This document shows, one piece after another, positions 15,920-21,182 of a DNA stretch of 22,510 nucleotides. The notes under the pieces were generated by a model that was given only the letters and a program-made list of their open reading frames with translations, searched no databases and was not told the origin of the DNA. The stretch lies in contig JALDAI010000004.1 of assembly GCA_022729285.1 (NCBI GenBank), forward strand, positions 1-22,510, read 5' to 3'. Numbering within the stretch: the stretch's first letter is position 1; every line of letters begins with the position of its first letter. The stretch comes from Candidatus Nanoanaerosalina archaeon. Lineage in GTDB: Archaea; Nanohalarchaeota; Nanosalinia; Nanosalinales; Nanoanaerosalinaceae. The position numbers and the translations under genes are program-made.

Positions 15920-17395
15920 TCAATCCTCTATCAAAAGTAGTTCTGAGTCTTCCAGATGTTTTGAAATCGATTCGATAAACCTTGCTGCATAAGCTCCATC
16001 GATTATTCTATGGTCGAATGTAAGTGATAATGGAAGAACTTTTTCAATGCTGACTTCACCGTTTTTGGCAACCGGTTTTTCTTTAACCCTTCCTATACCT
16101 AAAATACCTACATCAGGAAAGTTGATAACCGGGGTTCCGTACTCTCCTCCTATAGATCCCCAGTTGGTGATGCTGAAAGTAGATCCTCTTATTTCGTCAA
16201 GCTTTAAACCTCCTTCTCTAGCTTTTTCAGCAAGACTGTTGATCTCTTTTCCAAGCTCTAAAATAGTTTTGTTGTCGGCTTCCTTGATTACAGGAACTTT
16301 CAAGCCTTCCTTTGTTGCTACAGCTATTCCAAGGTTGTAAAACTTCTTTTTAATGATTTCTCCTTTCTCTTCATCATAAGAGGAGTTCATGTAAGGATAC
16401 TTCATAAGAGCGCCAAGCACAGCTTTTGCGATAAAAGGTGTCAGTGTTAATTTAACATTTTTCTCTTCAGCATGTTTTTTCTTTCTGTTCTTGATGTCCC
16501 AGAGCTCTGAAACCTGCACTTCTCTTGTAACTGTTACATGAGGCGCGGTGTACTTTGATTCCACCATGTTCTTTGTAATAGCTCTTCTTATGCTGGAAAC
16601 TGATTCTTTCTCAACTTTTCCGTATTTTTTGAAATCGTAGTCTGAGAGATCAGGTTTTCTGAAATCGACCCTTCCGACCGGAGCTTTTGACTCTTTTTCT
16701 CTTACGACTTCTCCATCTTCTTCTGAAGAGTTTTTAAGGAATTTATCGATATCGTCTTTTTCAATTCTTCCGCCAGGGCCTGTTCCTTCGACTTCTTGTA
16801 TGTTTACGCCTTTGTTCAGAGCGTACTTCTTAGTTGAAGGAGATGCTACAACGTTTTCAAAGGTTTCAGATTCTGCAGTCTTTCCGCTAGCATTTTCCTT
16901 TGGTTTTTCTTTTTTCCTACCGTCAAGGTACTTTTCAATATCTTCTTTAGTCACTTTATCAAGTGAAAAAGTTTTTTGTACAGAGTTAAGGGAAACTCCT
17001 TTTTCCTCAGCAAACTTCCTGGCACGAGGCATGGCTTTAACCTTGGTTCCTGGACTTACGGACTTCTCTGTGTCAGAAACTTTTTTAGCTACAGGTTCAT
17101 CTTTCTCAATCTTCTCTTCCTTTGACTCTGTTTCTTCGACAATTCCCTCTTCCTGATCTGTTTCAGAGTAGGTAAGGATAACTTCACCGACCTCAATAAG
17201 ATCTCCGGCCTCTGCTTTAAGGCTTTCAATCTTCCCACTACTCTTAGAAGGAACATCTACCACTGCTTTATCAGTTTCAACCTCGGCAAGAGTCTGGTCT
17301 TCCTCAATAGGCTCTCCTTCTGACACTTTCCACTCTACAAGCTTTCCTTCTCTAATACCTTCTCCAACATCCGGAAAACGGAACTTTTCAACCAT
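15920..17395 (-). CDS. Dihydrolipoamide acyltransferase (E2) with two peripheral-subunit-binding-like segments
   Basis: Core of the 2-oxoacid dehydrogenase complex: it carries acyl groups on a swinging lipoyl arm and passes them to CoA. Domain order over 491 residues: lipoyl domain 1-77 with the lipoyl-Lys motif ETDKAVVDV (Lys43); an acidic/Lys-rich linker; a first binding-domain-like segment (about 118-156, MPRARKFAEEKGV to TKEDIEKYL); a second, canonical one (about 181-218, SPSTKKYALNKGV, GTGPGGRIEKDDIDKFL); and the catalytic domain from about 260, with SSIRRAITKNM and DHRIIDG (His462, Asp466). The first segment lacks the GTGxxGR turn. A GGAGGG ribosome site precedes ATG 17395, 12 bases after the E1-beta stop. 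Acetyl versus branched-chain specificity is not clear. Confidence 0.95.
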   Translation of the reverse strand: MVEKFRFPDVGEGIREGKLVEWKVSEGEPIEEDQTLAEVETDKAVVDVPSKSSGKIESLKAEAGDLIEVGEVILTYSETDQEEGIVEETESKEEKIEKDEPVAKKVSDTEKSVSPGTKVKAMPRARKFAEEKGVSLNSVQKTFSLDKVTKEDIEKYLDGRKKEKPKENASGKTAESETFENVVASPSTKKYALNKGVNIQEVEGTGPGGRIEKDDIDKFLKNSSEEDGEVVREKESKAPVGRVDFRKPDLSDYDFKKYGKVEKESVSSIRRAITKNMVESKYTAPHVTVTREVQVSELWDIKNRKKKHAEEKNVKLTLTPFIAKAVLGALMKYPYMNSSYDEEKGEIIKKKFYNLGIAVATKEGLKVPVIKEADNKTILELGKEINSLAEKAREGGLKLDEIRGSTFSITNWGSIGGEYGTPVINFPDVGILGIGRVKEKPVAKNGEVSIEKVLPLSLTFDHRIIDGAYAARFIESISKHLEDSELLLIED

Positions 17396-17407
17396 TTCTA
17401 AACCCTC

Positions 17408-18379
17408 CTAAAACTCCAGGGTTTCTAACAGCCCTTTCTTTATATCTTCACGGTTTGGCATGTAGATGTCTTCATGTTTGTATAATGGATAAGGGATGTC
17501 GAACCCTGTTATCCGTTTAACAGGCGCTTTAAGGCTTAGAACAACTTCTTCTGAAACTGTTGCTGAAATCTCTCCTGCTATGCTTGCAAACCTTGGTTCT
17601 TCGGACACGACCACTAGACGACCTGTTTTCTCCACGGATTCAAGAATTGTGTCTTCATCCAGCGGATTAACGGTCCTAACATCTATAAGCTCAACTGAGA
17701 AGCCTTCTTCCTCTACCGCTTCAGCAGCCTTAATCGATTCTCTCATCATAGCTCCCCATGAAACCAGTGTGATATCTTCTCCTTTTCTTACTTTCTTGGC
17801 TTTTCCTAACTCTGCGTCTTCTTCCTTAACTTCTTCTCTAAAGGATCTGTAAACCTTTTTAGGTTCGAGGAAAAGCACAGGGTCAGGATCTTGTATAGCC
17901 TTTTCTAACAGGTTCTTAGCATCCGAAGGGTTTGAAGGGATAACAACTTTAAGCCCGGCTATATGGCTGTAAATAGCTTCTTGAGATTCCGAATGGTGTT
18001 CTAAAGCCTCTATACCTCCTCCGTAAGGTGCTCTAATAACCATCGGAATGTTGATATCGTCCTGTGTTCTCATCCTCATCCTTGAAATGTGTTGTTTGAT
18101 ATGGTGGAAGGCCTGAGGTATGAACCCTGAGAACTGGATTTCCGCAACCGGTTTAAGACCGTTTATAGCCATACCTGTGGCTGTGCCGAGTATCCCTGCC
18201 TCATCTAGAGGAGTATCCATAACTCTTTCCTCGCCGTATTTATCTTGTAAACCATCTGTTGCTCTAAAGACTCCTCCGTTTTTACCTACGTCTTCCCCAA
18301 GAACTACTACTGTCTCGTCTTCTCCCATTTTTTTGTCTAAAGTATCTCTTATGGCTTCTACAATGTTCATCTCAGACAT
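17408..18379 (-). CDS. 2-oxoacid dehydrogenase E1 component, beta subunit
   Basis: The 323-residue beta subunit pairs with E1-alpha to decarboxylate a 2-oxoacid using thiamine diphosphate. Family blocks are VVLGEDVGKNGGVFRAT, RVMDTPLDEAGILGTATGMAINGLKPVAEIQF, APYGGGIEALEHHSESQEA, and the C-terminal transketolase fold ending with RITGFDIPYPLYKHEDIYMPN. Glu in GEDVG and the His of LEHHSES, which lie at the active site in this family, are present. The start ATG shares one base with the E1-alpha stop (TAATG), with a strong AGGAGGTGAT ribosome site inside the end of E1-alpha, so translation is coupled. Substrate may be pyruvate or branched-chain 2-oxoacids; archaeal versions are hard to tell apart by eye. 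Confidence 0.95.
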   Translation of the reverse strand: MSEMNIVEAIRDTLDKKMGEDETVVVLGEDVGKNGGVFRATDGLQDKYGEERVMDTPLDEAGILGTATGMAINGLKPVAEIQFSGFIPQAFHHIKQHISRMRMRTQDDINIPMVIRAPYGGGIEALEHHSESQEAIYSHIAGLKVVIPSNPSDAKNLLEKAIQDPDPVLFLEPKKVYRSFREEVKEEDAELGKAKKVRKGEDITLVSWGAMMRESIKAAEAVEEEGFSVELIDVRTVNPLDEDTILESVEKTGRLVVVSEEPRFASIAGEISATVSEEVVLSLKAPVKRITGFDIPYPLYKHEDIYMPNREDIKKGLLETLEF

Positions 18380-19449
18380 TATCTATCACCTCCTCTTTTT
18401 TCAGCGGTTTTAACCTGTTTCTTAAGCCTTTGCGGCACTTCTTCGTATACGTGTTTAAACATCTCTTCTAACTCCGGATCTTCCATTTCCAGGGCTTTCT
18501 CAACCTGTTTGTCCAGGTCTTCTTCTATTTCTTTCTTGATTTTTTTCATATCTATTTCGTCTAAAATTCCTTTGTCTTTTAGATACTTGCTGAAACGGGT
18601 TATAGGGTCTTTTTCCTTCCATTTTTGGACTTCTTCGTCTTCTCTATACCTTGAAGGGTTGTCTGAAGTAGTGTGTGAGCCTATCCGGTAGGTAAGTCCT
18701 TCGATAAGTGTTGGTCCTTCCCCGTTTTCTGCTCTTTCTTTAGCTTCTTTAGCAACTTTGTATGTTGCCAAAATATCATTACCGTCTACCTGCAATCCTT
18801 TTATTCCGTAAGCGTCTGCCTTTTGTGCAATAGTTTGTGAAGCAGTCTGCTTCTCTCTAGGAGTTGAAATAGCGTACCTGTTGTTCTGGTTGAAAAATAT
18901 GACCGGTGAGTTATAGACTCCTGCAAAGTTTAGAGCCCCGTGAAAATCTCCTTGTGATGTGGCTCCGTCCCCGAAGTAAACGATTGAAGTTGTTTCTTCT
19001 CCTTTAATATTTGATGCCATTCCTATACCTGTTGCGTGGAGCAGTTGTGATGCTATAGGGATAGAAACGGGTAATGAGTTTGTTCCTCCTACTTTACTTC
19101 CGTAAGAGTCTCCCATAAAGTATCTTAAAAGTTTTACAGGCGAGTAGCCTCGTGAAATTGCGAAAGCTGCTTCTCTGAAAGAAGGTACGAACCAGTCATC
19201 GTCATCTAAAGCGTGTGCAGGACCTACTTGACAAGCTTCTTCTCCTTGTACCGGGGCATAAGTTCCTGCGTCCCCTCTTCTCTGTAATTTAAACGCTTTT
19301 TTATCAAGTTTTCTTGCGTAAACCATGTCTTTATACATCTGTATCAAGGTTTCTTCCGGTATATCGGGTTCAAGCTGTTTATCGACGTTCCCGTCTTTAT
19401 CAAGAATCTGTACTTTTTCAACTCCGTTGTCTAATTTTTCGATAGGCAT
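18379..19449 (-). CDS. 2-oxoacid dehydrogenase E1 component, alpha subunit
   Basis: Thiamine-diphosphate-binding alpha subunit, 356 residues from ATG 19449. This start is chosen because GAAGGAG (19459-19465 on the minus strand) sits 9 bases upstream; a TTG at 19458 would abut that site. Motifs: YAPVQGEEACQVGP, the TPP/Mg site GDGATSQGDFHGALNFA followed by NQNNRYAIST, and the loop YRIGSHTTSDNPSRYR that covers the active site. Length and motifs agree with Gram-positive/archaeal PdhA or branched-chain E1-alpha. It is the first gene of the four-gene operon and has a clear TATAAAA upstream. No lipoate ligase or lipoyl synthase is visible, so E2 lipoylation must be handled elsewhere. Confidence 0.95.
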   Translation of the reverse strand: MPIEKLDNGVEKVQILDKDGNVDKQLEPDIPEETLIQMYKDMVYARKLDKKAFKLQRRGDAGTYAPVQGEEACQVGPAHALDDDDWFVPSFREAAFAISRGYSPVKLLRYFMGDSYGSKVGGTNSLPVSIPIASQLLHATGIGMASNIKGEETTSIVYFGDGATSQGDFHGALNFAGVYNSPVIFFNQNNRYAISTPREKQTASQTIAQKADAYGIKGLQVDGNDILATYKVAKEAKERAENGEGPTLIEGLTYRIGSHTTSDNPSRYREDEEVQKWKEKDPITRFSKYLKDKGILDEIDMKKIKKEIEEDLDKQVEKALEMEDPELEEMFKHVYEEVPQRLKKQVKTAEKRGGDR

Positions 19450-19545
19450 AAATTTCAACTCCTTCAGTTCAACCTAAATTTCAGGTTTTATAGAATATTT
19501 TAAAGGGCTTAAGTATAATGTTTTTGGCCACAAGAGAGCTTATTG
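19450..19545 (-). promoter_or_regulatory. Promoter of the 2-oxoacid dehydrogenase operon with operator-like palindrome
   Basis: On the minus strand TATAAAA (19486-19492) lies about 25 bases before the GAAGGAG ribosome site, placing the transcription start near 19463. Directly downstream of the TATA is an imperfect palindrome, CCTGAAATTTAGG (19473-19485), where a repressor could sit. A second AT-rich run (TTTAAAATATT, about 19495-19505) is just upstream. The rest of the gap holds the end of the preceding transcript and no further gene. Confidence 0.55.
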
Positions 19546-20079
19546 TTACAACGACCTAGAAATAATATTTTTTAATGTGGATACAGTGATAAAACGGTAT
19601 TTTTGGATGTCTTCTGAAGTGAACTGAAGCTCTTCGGAGCTTTCGGCTGAACAACAGTCTTTGACCAAGGTAACTGAGTAACCTCTATTATATGCTTGTG
19701 CTACTGTCTCCCTAACCCCCGCGTTTATCGAAAGACCTCCGACGTATACGTGGTCTATCCCTCTGTCGAACAAGAAGTTGTCGAGGTCTGTGTCAAGAAA
19801 AGGGTTCCAGCTAGGTCTTTCAAAAACTTTTATCCCTTCTTTTTTAGGAAGTTTTTCAACAAGATCTGAGCCTTCTTCTGTGTCTGAGAAAGATTCCCCC
19901 ATGTCGTCAACAACTCTCTTAGTATATATTACAGGAGATCCTTGCTTAATTCCTTCATGCACTAATGTGGAACATTTTTTCTTAGCTATAGAAGTTCTAC
20001 CAAGGTAAAACTGTGAGTCCTCATCCTCCCACTCTTTCTGGAAATCTACTATGATTACTGCGGAGTTTTTCTTCCACAT
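19546..20079 (-). CDS. Isochorismatase-like hydrolase fold protein lacking the usual catalytic Cys and Lys
   Basis: A 177-residue protein of the cysteine-hydrolase/isochorismatase superfamily (nicotinamidase relatives). The fold is shown by AVIIVDFQKEW (Asp12), the central strand PVIYTKR, the FLDTDLDNFLFDRGIDHVYVGG block and VAQAYNRGYSVTLVKDCCSAES. The catalytic triad in this family is Asp-Lys-Cys. Asp12 is present, but the Lys position reads Arg (ERPSWNPF, Arg88) and the Cys of the usual NxCV motif reads Gly (INAGVRET, Gly121). Cys142-Cys143 lie later, where relatives usually have Ala or Cys. It may have changed chemistry or become non-catalytic. A TATA-like TTTAAT lies about 27 bases before ATG 20079 on the minus strand. 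Substrate unknown. Confidence 0.8.
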   Translation of the reverse strand: MWKKNSAVIIVDFQKEWEDEDSQFYLGRTSIAKKKCSTLVHEGIKQGSPVIYTKRVVDDMGESFSDTEEGSDLVEKLPKKEGIKVFERPSWNPFLDTDLDNFLFDRGIDHVYVGGLSINAGVRETVAQAYNRGYSVTLVKDCCSAESSEELQFTSEDIQKYRFITVSTLKNIISRSL

Positions 20080-20229
20080 AAAAGTTAATTAATCGTTTAG
20101 GTTCATTAAACTATTCTTTAATGTAGATTGGAGGTAGGAAGTGTACAAGCAGGTTTTTACTTAACAAATATTTATTCGGGGTTAATGTTTGTAAACCGAT
20201 TTTATCAGGCTCACAACCTTTTTAAATGT
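20080..20229. promoter_or_regulatory. Intergenic promoter region with a perfect 7-bp palindrome
   Basis: No gene is visible here. CATTAAA (20104-20110) and TTTAATG (20117-20123) form a perfect inverted repeat with a 6-base spacer; it covers the probable TATA box of the isochorismatase-like gene and could be an operator. On the plus strand, AAATATTTA (20166-20174) and CTTTTTAAATG (20218-20228) are TATA candidates for the downstream RNA region. Confidence 0.4.
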
Positions 20230-20451
20230 CTGCGTAGTAGTTAGAAATAGATTTAAGATGGAACAAACTGGAGTCTGTATGGGAGCAAAGCCACTTTTTA
20301 GAAGAGCTTTCCATAGAGCTTCAGCTATCTCCACGAGATTTTATCTCAATATTGTGTGGGGATAGAAAAGTAGCCTGTCTTCAAGTTTTTCGGGACTAAA
20401 CCCGGAAAATAAGGGGGCGGTCGAAAAATTTCTTACGAAGTTTACCTAAAA
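20230..20451 (+). ncRNA. Candidate structured RNA, family not recognised
   Basis: This stretch has no convincing protein gene but several strong base-paired elements. CTATCTCCAC (20325-20334) pairs with GTGGGGATAG (20356-20365), ten pairs with one G-U, and encloses a second stem GAGAT/ATCTC (20335-20339, 20343-20347). TTTTTCGGG (20386-20394) pairs with CCCGGAAAA (20401-20409), nine pairs with one G-U and loop ACTAAA. CTGCGTAG (20230-20237) is exactly complementary to CTACGCAG (20474-20481), which could close the domain from outside. The block GGGAGCAAAGCC followed by CCATAG faintly recalls RNase P conserved region I, but other RNase P signatures are missing. If TTTTTAAA (20219-20226) is the TATA box, transcription would start near 20247, after the first strand of the closing helix, so the 5' end is uncertain. 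Confidence 0.4.
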
Positions 20452-20557
20452 ACTGCTCTGGTGTAACCTTTTTCTACGCAGTTAAAGGGGAGGGTGAAAG
20501 CTCTTCGGAAACACGCCGGAAAAACCGGTACTACCTGTTCGAGGCGGGTGGGCAGTA
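20452..20557 (+). ncRNA. tRNA-like domain with an insertion in the D loop and no anticodon
   Basis: The acceptor-like strands ACTGCTC (20452-20458) and GGGCAGT (20550-20556) form seven pairs with one G-U, followed by A at the discriminator position. A T arm fits the consensus: ACCTG, loop TTCGAGG, CGGGT (20533-20549), with G53-C61, T54, T55, C56, purine 57 and A58. Position 8 is T. GTGT (20461-20464) pairs with ACAC (20511-20514) as a D stem, with AACC and GGAA around it as in A14-R15-Y-Y and G18-G19-N-A21. Between these halves lie 38 extra bases (20469-20506). Where the anticodon arm should be there is only GCCGG-AAAAA-CCGGT. It could be a tRNA relic, a tRNA mimic or part of the larger RNA upstream; it is not a usable tRNA as read. 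Confidence 0.4.
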
Positions 20558-20577
20558 TTCCCGTAGAGGGGTCGAAA

Positions 20578-20760
20578 ATGGAAGGAACAAAAGTTTTGGA
20601 AACCGCAATGCAAGAAGATGCTCAAACACAAGGATACCGTGCTCGATACGAGTGTGAAGTATGTGGAAGAACTACCGGATTTAAGAATGTACTAAAGATC
20701 GGTGGAGAAAAAATCATCCTGTGCAAGAAGCACTTCAGATCAGAGGTTTCCAATCTTTAA
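20578..20760 (+). CDS. Small zinc-finger protein of unknown function
   Basis: A 60-residue ORF from ATG 20578, preceded by GAGGGG about 6 bases upstream. It holds a C-x2-C (Cys26, Cys29) and a C-x2-H (Cys49, His52) separated by 19 residues, a plausible single zinc-binding site in a treble-clef or ribbon fold, with KNVLKIGGEKIILCKKHF between and across the second pair. The N-terminal 20 residues are polar and the C-terminus is short and basic. The frame is open further upstream to a GTG at 20494, but those codons lie in the tRNA-like region and read unlike protein. The gene directly follows the structured RNA, so that RNA could be its leader. I do not recognise a family; archaea carry many such mini zinc proteins. 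Confidence 0.6.
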   Translation: MEGTKVLETAMQEDAQTQGYRARYECEVCGRTTGFKNVLKIGGEKIILCKKHFRSEVSNL

Positions 20761-20816
20761 GCTCTGTTAAAAGTTGTAGAACTTGCAAGTGGTGGTTTAA
20801 GAAAGGTTTTAGAACT

Positions 20817-20938
20817 GATTAGAGCGCGGTATCTGCTAAAAACAGGTACCGTAAATCTTTGACTAGAGTAACGATTTTTGTGACTAGAGAGCTTTTATTT
20901 AAGATTTTGACTAGAGAAAGTTTGTTTTTGGACTAGAT
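20817..20938 (+). repeat. Five spaced copies of the motif GACTAGAG
   Basis: Exact GACTAGAG occurs at 20861-20868, 20882-20889 and 20909-20916; GACTAGAT is at 20931-20938 and GATTAGAG at 20817-20824. Starts of the last four are 21, 27 and 22 bases apart, roughly two or more helix turns. Most copies are preceded by a run of T. The regular spacing suggests multiple protein-binding sites on DNA or RNA; it is too short for a CRISPR array. Confidence 0.6.
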
Positions 20939-20945
20939 GAGTTTT

Positions 20946-20986
20946 TTTCTCGGAACAATGTCCGGGAAATTCTTCTTTTATTTTTT
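20946..20986 (+). terminator. Putative hairpin terminator with T-rich tail
   Basis: TTTCTCGGA and TCCGGGAAA form nine pairs (one G-U) around loop ACAATG, followed by a T-rich stretch to 20986 that includes a TTTTTT run. It resembles the terminator after the DHH gene and would end any transcript from the RNA/zinc-finger region. Confidence 0.5.
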
Positions 20987-21028
20987 AGAAGCTGTTAAAT
21001 TTTGTAGAAAATTTTAGAGAAAAACTAA

Positions 21029-21103
21029 TAGCGGGGGGTGGATTTGAACCACCGACCTCCGGGTTATGAGCCCGACGAGCACTCCTGGCTGCTCCACCCC
21101 GCT
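21029..21103 (-). tRNA. Initiator tRNA-Met (anticodon CAT)
   Basis: A full cloverleaf on the minus strand: acceptor AGCGGGG / CCCCGCT, D arm GAGC-AGCCAGGAGT-GCTC, anticodon arm TCGGG-CTCATAA-CCCGG, variable AGGTC, T arm GGTGG-TTCAAAT-CCACC, discriminator A. The A1-U72 pair and the three G-C pairs next to the anticodon loop mark it as the archaeal initiator rather than elongator Met. CCA is not encoded and no intron is present. A TATA-like TTTAAAA (about 21128-21134) lies about 27 bases upstream, and a TTTTT run (21020-21024, minus strand) just after the 3' end may stop transcription. Confidence 0.96.
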
Positions 21104-21182
21104 ACCATCTAAGTTGTCCTGTAACAGTTTTAAAGTTGGTGTCTTTTTCACATTTATATGGAATGAACGGTAAACAAGGTGT
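21104..21182. promoter_or_regulatory. Divergent promoters for tRNA-iMet and the aldolase operon
   Basis: For the minus strand, TTTAAAA (about 21128-21134) sits about 27 bases from the tRNA 5' end. For the plus strand, TTTATATG (21153-21160) is centred 26 bases before ATG 21183, which points to a leaderless or near-leaderless aldolase message, although AAGGTG just before the ATG could act as a weak ribosome site. Confidence 0.6.

Larger units (their letters stand above)
20764..21009 (+). repeat. Pair of 18-base direct repeats flanking the GACTAGAG region
   Basis: CTGTTAAAAGTTGTAGAA (20764-20781) and CTGTTAAATTTTGTAGAA (20992-21009) differ at 2 of 18 positions. They lie on either side of the hairpin and GACTAGAG block. 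They might be ends of a duplicated or inserted unit, though no transposase or terminal inverted repeat is seen. Confidence 0.45.
20761..21028 (+). other. Gene-free, structured and repeat-bearing region
   Basis: These 268 bases contain no credible ORF. They hold hairpin CGGTATCTG (20827-20835) / CAGGTACCG (20843-20851) with loop CTAAAAA; spaced copies of GACTAGAG; hairpin TTTCTCGGA (20946-20954) / TCCGGGAAA (20961-20969) with loop ACAATG, followed by T-rich sequence to about 20986; and a second copy of an 18-base repeat. Two stable hairpins, the last with a T-rich tail, suggest a small non-coding RNA or a long 3' untranslated region of the zinc-finger gene. Confidence 0.45.

Noticed and set aside
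15000..18413. Several plus-strand ORFs of 89-118 residues inside the dehydrogenase operon
   Set aside because: They are Ser/Leu-rich shadows opposite strongly conserved coding sequence, with no motifs of their own.
20258..20365. 35-codon ORF starting ATG GAA CAA
   Set aside because: It is Arg-rich without recognisable features and its 3' part is a long hairpin, so RNA structure explains the sequence better.
20230..20557. tmRNA
   Set aside because: The insertion is in the D loop, there is a long 5' extension before the acceptor strand, no Ala-rich tag frame was seen, and tmRNA is not expected in archaea.
20230..20560. RNase P RNA or SRP RNA assignment
   Set aside because: GGGAGCAAAGCC and CCATAG recall RNase P region I, and TGTAAC and GGAAAC recall SRP pieces, but GGTAAGAG, ACAGAA with a P4 partner, and the SRP CAGG/GGAAGG/AGCA helix 8 signature are missing or in the wrong order.
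20494..20577. Upstream GTG start for the zinc-finger protein
   Set aside because: The added 28 residues would be encoded by the tRNA-like region and look unlike a conserved N-terminus; ATG 20578 has a better ribosome site.
20817..20938. CRISPR array
   Set aside because: The repeat core is only 8 bases, spacers are 13-36 bases and T-rich, and no cas genes are present.
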